The notes: a model not told the origin generated them from the sequence alone. Shown: positions 16,800 through 24,894, numbered from the stretch's first letter. The stretch: 64,000 bases of DNA from Sulfuritalea sp. (GCA_016716965.1 JADJUP010000029.1:62001-126000); one strand, 5' to 3'. Made by a program: numbers and translations.

Positions 16800-16831
16800 G
16801 AACGGACGCCGGGGAAAATCGGCGTCCGTTC
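16800..16831 (-). other. Intercistronic stem-loop between pstS and pstC
   Basis: Two perfect 12-bp arms (16800-16811 and 16820-16831, GAACGGACGCCG with its complement) surround an 8-nt loop. The hairpin lies 17 nt after the pstS stop codon and is not followed by a T-run on the minus strand. I therefore read it as an mRNA-stabilising or attenuating structure, not a simple terminator. Differential expression of PstS and the transporter subunits is known in other pst operons. Confidence 0.7.
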
Positions 16832-16847
16832 TGCCGATCACGGAGTC

Positions 16848-17834
16848 TTACTCTTTCGGATCGCGCTTCAGCAGGTCGGCGACCTTGACGCCGACTTCTG
16901 GCTCACCGCCAAACGCGGTGCCGGTCTTCTTCTTGCTGAAGTTATCCAGCGCGTGCTTGTAGTCGGCGGCGCCCAGTGGCACGTACTTGACCTCTTTGGC
17001 CAGCTTGCCACCTTCCTTGAGATAGAACTCGACGAATTCCCTGACCTCGGGGCGGTCCATCGACTTGGCGCTGACATAGATGAAGATCGGGCGTGCCAGC
17101 GGCTCGTATTCGCCGGCCATCACGGCATCGATCGACGGCGTCACGGCCTTGCCCTTGGGGTTGACGATCTGCACGGCCTTCAGCTTGCCCTTGTTTTCGT
17201 CGTAGTAGGCAAAACCGAAGAAGCCCAGCGCGTTGTTGTCGCGCGAGACGCCCTGCACCAGCACGTTGTCGTCTTCGGAAGCGGTGAAATCGCCGCGGCT
17301 GGACTTGGACTTGCCGTTCACGGCTTCGGTGAAATAGTCAAAGGTGCCGGAATCGGCGCCCGGGCCAAAAAGCTTGAGCGGCGCATCGGGCCAGGCCGGG
17401 TTGACGTCCTTCCACTTCATGACCTTGCCTTGGGCAGCGGGTTCCCACATCTTCTTCAGTTCGGCCACGGTCAGCTGATTGATGAACGTATTTTTCGGAT
17501 TGACGACGACGGTCAACGCGTCGAAGGCCACCGGCAGTTCGACGTACTTGATGCCGGCCTTGGCGCAGTCTTCCATTTCCTTCTTCAGGATCGGGCGCGA
17601 AGCGTCGGATATGTCGGTCTCGCCACGGCAGAACTTCTTGAAGCCGCCGCCCGTGCCGGAAATGCCGACCGTAACGCGAACACTGCCCTTCTTGGCCTTC
17701 TGAAAGTCCTCGGCAACCGCTTCGGTAACCGGGAACACGGTCGAAGAGCCGTCGATCTTGATCAGCGCCTGGGCATGGACGGCGGATGCGGCGAAAACAC
17801 CGGCGACGACGGCGGCAATTTTGAGCGACTTCAT
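16848..17834 (-). CDS. pstS: Phosphate ABC transporter substrate-binding protein
   Basis: A 328-residue periplasmic phosphate-binding protein. The N-terminus is a clear signal peptide (MKSLKIAAVVAGVFAASAVHA). The phosphate-contacting motifs IDGSSTVFP, GISGTGGGFK and GADSGTFDYF are intact. A consensus AAAGGAG site lies 8 nt before the ATG at 17834, which settles the start although the frame is open further upstream. A Pho-box-like repeat and -10 lie at 17873-17906. It is the first gene of pstSCAB and is divergent from olsA. Confidence 0.96.
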   Translation of the reverse strand: MKSLKIAAVVAGVFAASAVHAQALIKIDGSSTVFPVTEAVAEDFQKAKKGSVRVTVGISGTGGGFKKFCRGETDISDASRPILKKEMEDCAKAGIKYVELPVAFDALTVVVNPKNTFINQLTVAELKKMWEPAAQGKVMKWKDVNPAWPDAPLKLFGPGADSGTFDYFTEAVNGKSKSSRGDFTASEDDNVLVQGVSRDNNALGFFGFAYYDENKGKLKAVQIVNPKGKAVTPSIDAVMAGEYEPLARPIFIYVSAKSMDRPEVREFVEFYLKEGGKLAKEVKYVPLGAADYKHALDNFSKKKTGTAFGGEPEVGVKVADLLKRDPKE

Positions 17835-17872
17835 GGTTTGACTCCTTTGTACTTGCGATGTTGGAAGCCCGC

Positions 17873-17906
17873 AGTCTAGGCAGCGAATGTTACAGAGCCG
17901 TGAAAT
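17873..17906 (-). promoter_or_regulatory. Pho box and -10 element of pstS
   Basis: On the minus strand the heptamers ATTTCAC and CTGTAAC are separated by 4 bp (17906-17889), the 11-bp periodicity of PhoB half-sites. They match the CTGTCAC-type heptamer at 5/7 and 6/7 positions. TAGACT (17878-17873) follows after exactly 10 bp, the spacing seen at known PhoB promoters. phoB itself is outside the window. Confidence 0.6.
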
Positions 17907-17938
17907 CCGCCGAAATCGACAAAGTTGAGCAGCGGCCA

Positions 17939-17972
17939 TGGTCATCCCGTTGTAACGGAAGCCGGCTAAGGT
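17939..17972 (+). promoter_or_regulatory. Possible weaker Pho box facing olsA
   Basis: On the plus strand TGGTCAT and TTGTAAC are separated by 4 bp (17939-17956), each matching the Pho heptamer at 5/7. TAAGGT (17967-17972) follows after exactly 10 bp. The implied transcription start falls on or next to the olsA ATG, which would make the message nearly leaderless, so the site is less certain than the pstS one. Confidence 0.4.
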
Positions 17973-17978
17973 CGATCG

Positions 17979-18803
17979 ATGCGAATTTTTCGAGCTCAAG
18001 CCGGTTTGGCCCTGTTTCGGGTCGGACTACACCTGCTATATGGGGCGCTGCAGGTGGCCCTGCTGTACCCCCTGGCCAGCGCCAGCCGCCGCCAGCGACT
18101 GCGAAGCCGCTGGTCGCTGGGCTTATTGGGACTGCTTGGCATCCGCATCGAGGGCGCCGAGGGCCTCGCCCACGGCCTGGAGCGAGGACTCCTGGTCGCA
18201 AACCACATCTCCTTCGTCGACATATTCCTGATCAACGCCCTGCTTCCATCGGCCTTCGTCGCCAAGAGCGACGTCGCGCGCTGGCCCCTGATCGGCTGGC
18301 TGGCCCGACGCAACGACACGGTATTCATCGAACGTGGCAATCGCAAGGCCGCCCAGCATGCCCGCGAGCACATGCTGAGCGCCCTTGGCAACGGCCAGCG
18401 GCTGGCGATCTTCCCCGAGGGCACCACCACGGCGGGTGATCGCGTCCTGCCCTTTCACGGCGCGCTGTTCCAGGGCGCGATCGACGCCGCCATCCCGGTG
18501 CACGCCCTGGCGCTGAGCTATCAGGACATGAACGGGCGTCGGTCGGAAGCGCCCGCCTATATCGACGAGGTCAGGCTCATCGACTGCCTGCGCACCATTT
18601 TGCGCACCCGCGGCATCGTCGCCCGGGTGCACTGCGCGGCCAGCTTCCGGCCACCGCTGCCCGACCGCCGCCATCTCGCGCACCACGCCCACCAGGCTAT
18701 CGCCGGCGTGCTGGGGCAAACAGTCGATCCACGGAACAGCGGGGTAAAGCCGCTTCGAGACATTGAGCAACCTTCCCGTAACGAAGCGGCAATCAGGCAG
18801 TAA
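17979..18803 (+). CDS. olsA: Lyso-ornithine lipid / lysophosphatidate O-acyltransferase (PlsC family, OlsA)
   Basis: A 274-residue membrane-associated acyltransferase. The catalytic HX4D motif is NHISFVD (His76-Asp81), and the glycerophosphate-binding FPEGTTT motif lies at about 145-151. One N-terminal hydrophobic segment (about 10-33) precedes them. PlsC-family enzymes acylate lysophosphatidate. Because olsB follows by 50 nt, the more specific call is OlsA, which adds the second acyl chain to lyso-ornithine lipid. The gene is divergent from pstS across a 144-bp region with Pho-like sites. Confidence 0.8.
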   Translation: MRIFRAQAGLALFRVGLHLLYGALQVALLYPLASASRRQRLRSRWSLGLLGLLGIRIEGAEGLAHGLERGLLVANHISFVDIFLINALLPSAFVAKSDVARWPLIGWLARRNDTVFIERGNRKAAQHAREHMLSALGNGQRLAIFPEGTTTAGDRVLPFHGALFQGAIDAAIPVHALALSYQDMNGRRSEAPAYIDEVRLIDCLRTILRTRGIVARVHCAASFRPPLPDRRHLAHHAHQAIAGVLGQTVDPRNSGVKPLRDIEQPSRNEAAIRQ

Positions 18804-18853
18804 CGCAGGCTCTTGAGAATTCGGCCGAACCCAAGAGAGAAAAGGAGAACGCC

Positions 18854-19627
18854 ATGCAAGAACGCCTGAACGAGAATACCTCGACCCGGGAAAAGGTCGG
18901 CTACAGCGTGACCCTCGCCCACAGCGAAGAGGAAGTGCGCGAGGCGCAGCGACTGCGCTACAAGGTTTTTGTCGAAGAACTCGGCGCCCGCGTGCAGACC
19001 CGCCTGCCGAACCACGACATCGACCTCTATGACGCCTTCTGCGAACACCTGATCGTGCGCGAAAACCACGGCGACCGCGTGGTCGGCACCTACCGCATCC
19101 TGTCGCCGGCCGCCGCGCGCCGCGTCGGCAACTATTACTCGGAGAACGAGTTCTACATCAACCGGCTGCAGAACCTGCGCGGGCGCATGGTGGAAGTCGG
19201 CCGCTCCTGCATCCATCCCGAGCATCGCAGCGGCGCCGTCATCACCCTGCTCTGGGCCGGGCTCGCCGACTACATGGTGCGCAACAACTACGACTACCTG
19301 ATCGGCTGCGCATCAATCGGCATGGCGGATGGCGGACACAATGCCGCCAACCTGTTCAGCCAGCTGGCGCAGGAACACATGGCGCCGGCCGAATACCGGG
19401 TATTCCCGCAGCATGGACTGCCCTTCGAACGGCTCGCCGACGGCCGCACGGCAATGGTGCCGCCGCTGATCAAGGGCTACCTGCGCGTCGGCGCCTGGGT
19501 CTGCGGCGAGCCCGCCTGGGATCCGGACTTCAACACCGCCGACCTCCTGCTGCTGTTGCCCATGTCGCGCATGAATCCGCGCTACCTGCGCCACTTCGTC
19601 AAGCCGAACGCGGCGTTCATTCCGTGA
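18854..19627 (+). CDS. olsB: L-ornithine N(alpha)-acyltransferase (OlsB)
   Basis: A 257-residue GNAT-fold acyltransferase of the hemolysin/OlsB family. It transfers a 3-hydroxyacyl group from acyl carrier protein to ornithine, the first step of phosphorus-free ornithine lipid synthesis. Family features are AQRLRYKVFVEELGA near residue 35, then VVGTYRIL, EVGRSCIHPEHR (about 115-126) and the GCASIGMADGG region. A strong AAAAGGAGAA site precedes the ATG. The stop overlaps the next gene's GTG start by 4 nt. OlsB is PhoB-controlled in Sinorhizobium. Confidence 0.9.
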   Translation: MQERLNENTSTREKVGYSVTLAHSEEEVREAQRLRYKVFVEELGARVQTRLPNHDIDLYDAFCEHLIVRENHGDRVVGTYRILSPAAARRVGNYYSENEFYINRLQNLRGRMVEVGRSCIHPEHRSGAVITLLWAGLADYMVRNNYDYLIGCASIGMADGGHNAANLFSQLAQEHMAPAEYRVFPQHGLPFERLADGRTAMVPPLIKGYLRVGAWVCGEPAWDPDFNTADLLLLLPMSRMNPRYLRHFVKPNAAFIP

Positions 19628-20928
19628 GCCGGGCGTTGGCCGCGCAGAGTGATCTCGATAGGGTAGCCGCCAACGACCTGACCCTGTTCCATGGACACCG
19701 GCTGCATGTGTTGATGCTCACGGATGTTTTCCATCCGCGCATCAACGGCGTTTCGACCTCGATTGAAACCTTCTGCTCGGCCCTGGCGGCACAAGGCGTC
19801 CGCGTCACCCTGGTCGCCCCGGAGTATCCCGGCAGCGCACCCGCCGCGGACGAGTCCGCCGCTGCGTTCCCGGCCGACATCATTCGCCTCCCCTCTCGCG
19901 CCGTACCGCTCGATCCGGAAGATCGCCTGATGCGCTGGAAGCCCCTGGCCGGGCTCGATCGCCGTCTCGCCGGCGCCGACTTTCGCGACATCGACCTGGT
20001 GCATGTGCAGACGCCGTTCGCCGCCCACTATGCAGGGCTGAGGCTGGCGCGCAAGCGGGGCATTCCCTGCCTTGCGACCTACCACACGCATTTCGAGGAA
20101 TACCTGTTCCATTACATCCGTTTCCTGCCGAAATCCGCCCTGCGCTTCGCCGCGCGCGCCCTGGCCCGGCAGCAATGCAATTCGCTCGATGCCGTCGTCG
20201 TGCCATCGCAGGCGATGGCCCACACCCTGCGCGGTTACGGCATCCGCAGCCCGCTGCACGTGATCCCCACCGGCATGCCGGAAAGCCAGTTCGTGCGCGG
20301 CAACGGCGAACGCTTTCGCCGGCAATGGGGCATCGCCGCCACGCGCAAGCTGGCCCTGTTCGTCGGCCGCGCCGCCTTCGAGAAGAACATCGGCTTCCTG
20401 CTGCAGATGACTGCGCTGGCGATCAAGGTCGAGCCGCGACTGATGCTGGTCGTAGCCGGCGAAGGGCCGGCCCTCCCGGCCTTGCGTCGCCAGGCTGCGG
20501 AATTGCGCATCGAAGAGCATGTCCGCTTCGTCGGCTACCTGCCGCGGACCACCGGCTTGCGCGACTGCTATGCCGCGGCCGACGTGTTCACCTTCGCCTC
20601 GCATACCGAAACACAGGGGCTGGTGCTGCTCGAAGCCATGGCGGTCGGGCTGCCGGTACTGGCGATCCCGGCGCTCGGCGTGGCCGGCATCGTCGAACCG
20701 CGGCGTGGCGCCGTCGCCGCCGCGGATACCGTCGAGGCGTTTGCCGAGCAGCTGCTGGGCCTTCTGGATCGGCCGGACAAGCTTGCCGCGATGTCCCGCG
20801 ACGCCATCGCCTTCGCCCGCGAATGGGATGCCGATGCACAGGGAGCGCGTCTGGCGGCGCTGTATCGGTCACTGCTGCGTGCCCCGCTGCCCATCAACTC
20901 CACCGAGCCGCAGGCGGTCGCACGATGA
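19624..20928 (+). CDS. GT4-family glycosyltransferase, probably glycolipid-forming
   Basis: A 434-residue GT-B fold glycosyltransferase (group 1/GT4). The N-terminal domain starts with the acceptor-side motif HPRINGVSTSIETF near residue 37. The sugar-nucleotide domain has VGRAAFEKNIGFLL and the E-x7-E motif in ETQGLVLLEAMA near residue 325. It lacks membrane spans. The start is GTG, overlapping the olsB stop, and it ends in ATGA with dgkA. Similar enzymes glycosylate diacylglycerol or phosphatidylinositol. The operon context points to a diacylglycerol acceptor, but the sugar and product cannot be read from sequence. Confidence 0.8.
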   Translation: MSRALAAQSDLDRVAANDLTLFHGHRLHVLMLTDVFHPRINGVSTSIETFCSALAAQGVRVTLVAPEYPGSAPAADESAAAFPADIIRLPSRAVPLDPEDRLMRWKPLAGLDRRLAGADFRDIDLVHVQTPFAAHYAGLRLARKRGIPCLATYHTHFEEYLFHYIRFLPKSALRFAARALARQQCNSLDAVVVPSQAMAHTLRGYGIRSPLHVIPTGMPESQFVRGNGERFRRQWGIAATRKLALFVGRAAFEKNIGFLLQMTALAIKVEPRLMLVVAGEGPALPALRRQAAELRIEEHVRFVGYLPRTTGLRDCYAAADVFTFASHTETQGLVLLEAMAVGLPVLAIPALGVAGIVEPRRGAVAAADTVEAFAEQLLGLLDRPDKLAAMSRDAIAFAREWDADAQGARLAALYRSLLRAPLPINSTEPQAVAR

Positions 20929-21314
20929 ATACCGAGCCCCTGGCCAAGGAAAGTCCCTTCAAGGGACAAACCGGCTTGCGCCGAATCTGGAATGCCTTCA
21001 ATTACTCGCTCGCCGGCCTGCGTGCCGCCTTGAAAAACGAGGACGCCTTTCGCCAGGAATGCCTGCTCGCGGCCGTCCTGATTCCGGTCGCCCTGTTCCT
21101 GCCCCTGCCCAGCGTGGCGCGGGCCCTGATGGTTGCCAGCGTGATGCTGGTGCTGATCGTCGAACTGCTGAATTCGGCCATCGAAGCTGCCATCGACCGC
21201 ATTTCCCTGGATCGGCACCGGTTGTCCAAGCGCGCCAAGGACATCGGCAGCGCGGCGGTGCTGATAGCGCTGATCAATGTGCTGGTGACCTGGTCGCTGG
21301 TATTGCTGAGCTGA
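20925..21314 (+). CDS. dgkA: Diacylglycerol kinase
   Basis: A 129-residue integral membrane kinase, close to the 122 residues of E. coli DgkA. It phosphorylates diacylglycerol to phosphatidate. The catalytic and ATP-binding features NEDAFRQE, ELLNSAIEAAIDRIS and AKDIGSAAVL are all present, with three predicted helices. It overlaps the upstream glycosyltransferase by 4 nt and precedes a second glycosyltransferase by 2 nt. In this operon it could return diacylglycerol released by the PlcP-like enzyme to phospholipid synthesis. Confidence 0.93.
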   Translation: MNTEPLAKESPFKGQTGLRRIWNAFNYSLAGLRAALKNEDAFRQECLLAAVLIPVALFLPLPSVARALMVASVMLVLIVELLNSAIEAAIDRISLDRHRLSKRAKDIGSAAVLIALINVLVTWSLVLLS

Positions 21315-21316
21315 GC

Positions 21317-22510
21317 ATGAATACTCCCCTGCATGTCGCGGTCGTCACGGAAACATTCCCGCCGGAAGTCAATGGCGTCGCCATGACCATCGGTCGCATG
21401 GTTCGGGCACTCATGGCGCGCGGCCATCGGGTCAGCCTGACCAGGCCACGCCAGGCTGGCGAACAAACGCCGGCAACCGGCGCCCGACCGCCGACCACGC
21501 TGGTGCGCGGCTTGCCGATTCCAGGCTATGCCGGCCTGCGCTTCGGCTTGCCGGCGCGGCGACTTTTGCTGCGCCAATGGAGCGCGGAACGGCCCGATGT
21601 GGTTCAGGTGGTCACCGAAGGCCCGCTCGGCGCATCGGCCGTGAGCGCCGCGCGCGAACTGGGCATCCCGGTGGTTTCCGAGTTCCACACCAATTTCCAC
21701 AGTTACAGCAGGCACTACGGCTTCGCCTGGCTCGAAGGCCTGGTCGCCCTTCACTTGCGCCGCCTGCACAACCGCAGCCGGATCACCCTGGTCCCTTCAC
21801 GCCAGCTCGGCGTGGACCTGGGGCACAAGGGCTACCGCAACTTGCGCGTGGTCGCCCGCGGCGTCGATACGAACCTGTTCAATCCGGCGCGCCGCAACCC
21901 GGGACTGCGCACCGTCTGGAAGGTCACCGAGCATGACCTGGTCGTGGCTTATGTCGGCCGCGTGGCGCCTGAAAAGAACCTGTCACTGGTGCTCAGCACC
22001 TTCGAGGCGATCCGCCGCCACGTACCGGGCGCGCGCCTGCTGTTCGTGGGCGACGGCCCGGCCCGGGCACGCCTGCAGGCGGAGCATCCGCAGCACATTT
22101 TTGCCGGAATGCGCCATGGCGAAGATCTCGCCCGCCACTACGCCTCGGCCGACCTGTTCCTTTTTCCCAGCATGACGGACACCTATGGCAACGTCACCCT
22201 CGAAGCGCTGGCCAGCGGCCTGCCGGTGATCGCCTACCGCATGGCCGCCGCCGCCGAACTGGTCCGCCATGGCAGCAACGGCATGCTCGCCGAACCGGGT
22301 GCCGGCGACCAGTTCGAGCGTGTCGCCCTCGATCTGGTGACCCGCCCCGGGGCCCGGCTGCGCGCTGCCGCCGCCGCCCCCCGAAGCGTCGCCATGCTCG
22401 ACTGGGAAAGCATCCACGACCAGCTCGAAGCCGCCTTGCGCGAGGCGATCGCCGGCGCCGCGCAGCCGGCGGCGGGCGACTCCTCGCGCCACGTGCTGGC
22501 CGGCCGATGA
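21317..22510 (+). CDS. GT4-family glycosyltransferase (MgtA/SqdX/PimB-like)
   Basis: A 397-residue GT-B glycosyltransferase. The start at 21317 gives the family N-terminus VVTETFPPEVNGVAMTI. The donor domain has VGRVAPEKNLSLVL and the E/D-rich motif TDTYGNVTLEALASGLP near residue 287. It resembles glycolipid-forming GT4 enzymes such as SqdX and MgtA. It differs from the other glycosyltransferase in this operon, so the two may act in sequence or on different acceptors. It overlaps the PlcP-like gene by 4 nt, an arrangement like the plcP-agt pairs described in phosphate-limited bacteria. Confidence 0.8.
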   Translation: MNTPLHVAVVTETFPPEVNGVAMTIGRMVRALMARGHRVSLTRPRQAGEQTPATGARPPTTLVRGLPIPGYAGLRFGLPARRLLLRQWSAERPDVVQVVTEGPLGASAVSAARELGIPVVSEFHTNFHSYSRHYGFAWLEGLVALHLRRLHNRSRITLVPSRQLGVDLGHKGYRNLRVVARGVDTNLFNPARRNPGLRTVWKVTEHDLVVAYVGRVAPEKNLSLVLSTFEAIRRHVPGARLLFVGDGPARARLQAEHPQHIFAGMRHGEDLARHYASADLFLFPSMTDTYGNVTLEALASGLPVIAYRMAAAAELVRHGSNGMLAEPGAGDQFERVALDLVTRPGARLRAAAAAPRSVAMLDWESIHDQLEAALREAIAGAAQPAAGDSSRHVLAGR

Positions 22511-23319
22511 AGGTCCGTTCCATATTCATTTCCGACGTCCACCTCGGCACCCGCGGCTGCCAAGCCGATCGCCTGCTGGATTTCCTGCGCGACTACGAAA
22601 GCGAAAACCTGTTCCTGGTCGGCGACATCATCGACTTCTGGTCCATGAATCGATCCATACACTGGACGCCGGCGCAGAACACCGTGGTACAGAAGATCCT
22701 GCGTCGTGCGCGCCACGGCGAGCAGGTCATGCTGATTCCGGGCAACCACGACGAAGCCATGCGCGAGTACGACGGGCTTTCCTTCGGCGACATCGTCGTC
22801 AGGCGCGAACACATCCATGTTGCCGCCGATGGCCGTCGCTACCTGCTGCTGCACGGCGACGAGTACGACCAGGTGACGCGCTACCACCGCTGGCTGGCGG
22901 TGCTCGGCGATGTCGGCTACAACCTGCTGGTGCGCCTCAATGCCACGCTCTCGCGCCTGCGCCGCCTGCTGCGCCGGCCGGGCTACTGGTCGCTGGCCGG
23001 CTACGCCAAAAACCGGGTCAAGCGTGCGGTGTCCTTCGTCTTCGACTTCGAGGATTCGCTGATCCGTGCCGTGCGCGAACGCGGACTTGACGGCGTGATC
23101 TGCGGCCACATCCATTGCGCGGCGATTCGCGCCGTGGATGGCGTGGTGTATGTCAACTGCGGCGACTGGGTCGACAGCTGCACGGCCATCGTCGAACACC
23201 ACGACGGACGGCTCGAACTGGTCCGCGCCTGGCAACCCGTTGCCGTGCCGTCAGCGCCGACTGTTGAACCCCTGCCAGAAGTGGGACTTGCCTGCAAAGA
23301 GCTTGCAACAAAATCGTAA
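22507..23319 (+). CDS. plcP: PlcP-type metallophosphoesterase (probable phospholipase C)
   Basis: A 270-residue calcineurin-like phosphoesterase. The metal-binding set is complete: SDVHLG (Asp10, His12), GDIIDFW (Asp40, Asp43), GNHDE (79-83), LHGDEYD and GHIH. Annotation pipelines often call this family UDP-2,3-diacylglucosamine hydrolase. However, the window has a true LpxH at 62964-63710 with the GNRDF variant, and this protein has the HLGTRGCQAD and GNHDE signatures of the PlcP group. In Sinorhizobium, PlcP removes head groups from phospholipids under phosphate starvation. It is the last gene of the olsA operon. The substrate is inferred. Confidence 0.7.
   Translation: MKVRSIFISDVHLGTRGCQADRLLDFLRDYESENLFLVGDIIDFWSMNRSIHWTPAQNTVVQKILRRARHGEQVMLIPGNHDEAMREYDGLSFGDIVVRREHIHVAADGRRYLLLHGDEYDQVTRYHRWLAVLGDVGYNLLVRLNATLSRLRRLLRRPGYWSLAGYAKNRVKRAVSFVFDFEDSLIRAVRERGLDGVICGHIHCAAIRAVDGVVYVNCGDWVDSCTAIVEHHDGRLELVRAWQPVAVPSAPTVEPLPEVGLACKELATKS
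23242..23266 (+). repeat. 25-bp dispersed repeat, copy 3 (3' end of plcP-like gene)
   Basis: This plus-strand copy begins GCCGTGCCG and ends GCCGACTGTTG. It encodes the peptide AVPSAPTV in the disordered C-terminal tail of the PlcP-like protein, after the phosphoesterase fold is complete. Confidence 0.6.
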
Positions 23320-23376
23320 TAATTCCCGCCGGTGTCAATGGCTACACTGGCAGCCCTACCTGCCGATGTCCACCCG

Positions 23377-24894
23377 ATGAACCAGCAAGTCGTACTCAAA
23401 CTGGCAGTTGCCGAAGATCGCCATGGCGGGCTGCTCAGGCACCCGGTCCTCGCCGCTGCCACGACCCGCACGCAGCAGTCGCTTGTCAGCATCTATTACG
23501 ACACCGGCCGCCTGGCGCTGCGCCGGGCCGGCGTCCTGCTGCGCCTGCGCAAGCAGGGCGCATCCTGGCAACAGATGGTCAGGCGCCAGGACCAGTCCGA
23601 CGGCGGGCTGACGATGCGGCCGGAGTGGCAGGCGCCCTATCTCAATCATTTCGATTTCGCCCACATCGACGATGTCGATCTGCGCGAATGGCTGCAACGC
23701 GACAAGATCGACGGCCGCCTCGCCGCCGTGTTCGAGACGAACCTGCGTCGCACCGTCTGGGAGCTGGACCCGACACCGAACACCCGCATCCAGGTCAAGC
23801 TCGACCGAGGCTGGATCGCCTCCAACGGCCGGCGTGAAGCGATTTCCGAACTGGAACTGCAGCTGGTCGCCGGCAGCATCGACAGCCTCTACCAGATCGC
23901 GTTGCAATTGGCGCAACGCGAGCCCCTGCCGCCGCTGTTGCTGTCGAAGGCCGAGCGCGGCTACCGCCTGTTTCGCGGCACCCTGCCAGCGCCGGTGAAG
24001 GCCGGCGATGTCGCGATCGATGCCGCCGATACGCCTTTGGCTGCCTTTCGCCTGATAGGGCTGGATTGCCTGGCCCACCTGCAGTTGAACCATGACGGCG
24101 CGGTGCATCTCGACGATCCCGAATACGTGCACCAGATGCGCGTTGCCATGCGCCGCCTGCGCGCGGCGCTGCGCATGTTCCGCCCGGTACTGCCGGAGGG
24201 CTTTGCCGAGCAGCTGGTGCTGCCGATGCGGGAACTGATGGCGGCACTGGGGCAGGCACGCGACCTCGACGTGCTGATGGGCGAGATCGTGGCCCCGGTC
24301 GCTGCCGCCCTGCCCGACGAGCCGCGCCTGGCCGATCTGTCCGGCGCCATCACCAATCGCCTGTATGCCGCCCGCGCCGAAATCCGCCAGGTGCTGCGCC
24401 GACCGGCCTATGGCCAGTTCCTGCTGACGGCATCCAGGCTCCTGCAGCAGGCGCCCTTCGTCGAGCCTCCCGGCGCGGAATCCGCCGGGCCTTCTCTGCT
24501 CCAGTTCGCCGACCGCCGCCTGCGGCGCCTGCTCGGCACGATCCATGAACTTGCCGCCGCCGCGCGCGCGGAAAGCCCGCCGTCGCTGCACGCACTGCGC
24601 ATCGCCATCAAGCGCCTGCGCTATGCCATCGAGTTTTTCGACGCGATGATTCCGGGAAAATCCGGAGCCGCCGCGATCAAGCGGCTCGCCGCGCTTCAGG
24701 ACGAACTGGGGCAACTCAACGACCTCGCCAGCGCCGGTACGCTGCTGATGGTTTGCGCCGGCCGCGATACGCAGTTGCGCGAAGCGGTGACGCTGGTCGG
24801 TGGTTGGCACGGACCACGCCATGCTGCACTGCTCGACGACATTCCGGAAAAGCTCAAGCGGGTCCGCGATCTGACGCTGCCACGCCTGGCCTGA
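23377..24894 (+). CDS. CYTH-CHAD domain protein (triphosphatase-like, polyphosphate-associated)
   Basis: A 505-residue protein with a CYTH domain at about 1-200 and a CHAD domain at about 228-495. CYTH enzymes hydrolyse triphosphates, and CHAD is a conserved-His helical domain that binds polyphosphate granules. The CYTH features SIYYDTGRLALRRAG, WQQMVRRQ and LSKAERGYRLFRG are recognisable, but the ExExK metal motif reads QVVLK (residues 4-8), so both Glu are lost. The CHAD part has HQMRVAMRRLRAALRMF and LHALRIAIKRLRYAIEFF. I chose the ATG at 23377; ATG 23338 and GTG 23332 are upstream alternatives. Confidence 0.85.
   Translation: MNQQVVLKLAVAEDRHGGLLRHPVLAAATTRTQQSLVSIYYDTGRLALRRAGVLLRLRKQGASWQQMVRRQDQSDGGLTMRPEWQAPYLNHFDFAHIDDVDLREWLQRDKIDGRLAAVFETNLRRTVWELDPTPNTRIQVKLDRGWIASNGRREAISELELQLVAGSIDSLYQIALQLAQREPLPPLLLSKAERGYRLFRGTLPAPVKAGDVAIDAADTPLAAFRLIGLDCLAHLQLNHDGAVHLDDPEYVHQMRVAMRRLRAALRMFRPVLPEGFAEQLVLPMRELMAALGQARDLDVLMGEIVAPVAAALPDEPRLADLSGAITNRLYAARAEIRQVLRRPAYGQFLLTASRLLQQAPFVEPPGAESAGPSLLQFADRRLRRLLGTIHELAAAARAESPPSLHALRIAIKRLRYAIEFFDAMIPGKSGAAAIKRLAALQDELGQLNDLASAGTLLMVCAGRDTQLREAVTLVGGWHGPRHAALLDDIPEKLKRVRDLTLPRLA

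Noticed and set aside
19961..19985. Further copy of the 25-bp repeat inside the first glycosyltransferase gene
   Set aside because: About 21 of 25 positions match in GC-rich coding sequence, which could be chance. A similar 21/25 match at 57841-57865 in cysS was rejected for the same reason.
22507..23319. Annotation as a second LpxH
   Set aside because: A true LpxH with the GNRD motif is at 62964-63710; this protein has the GNHDE form and the operon context of PlcP.
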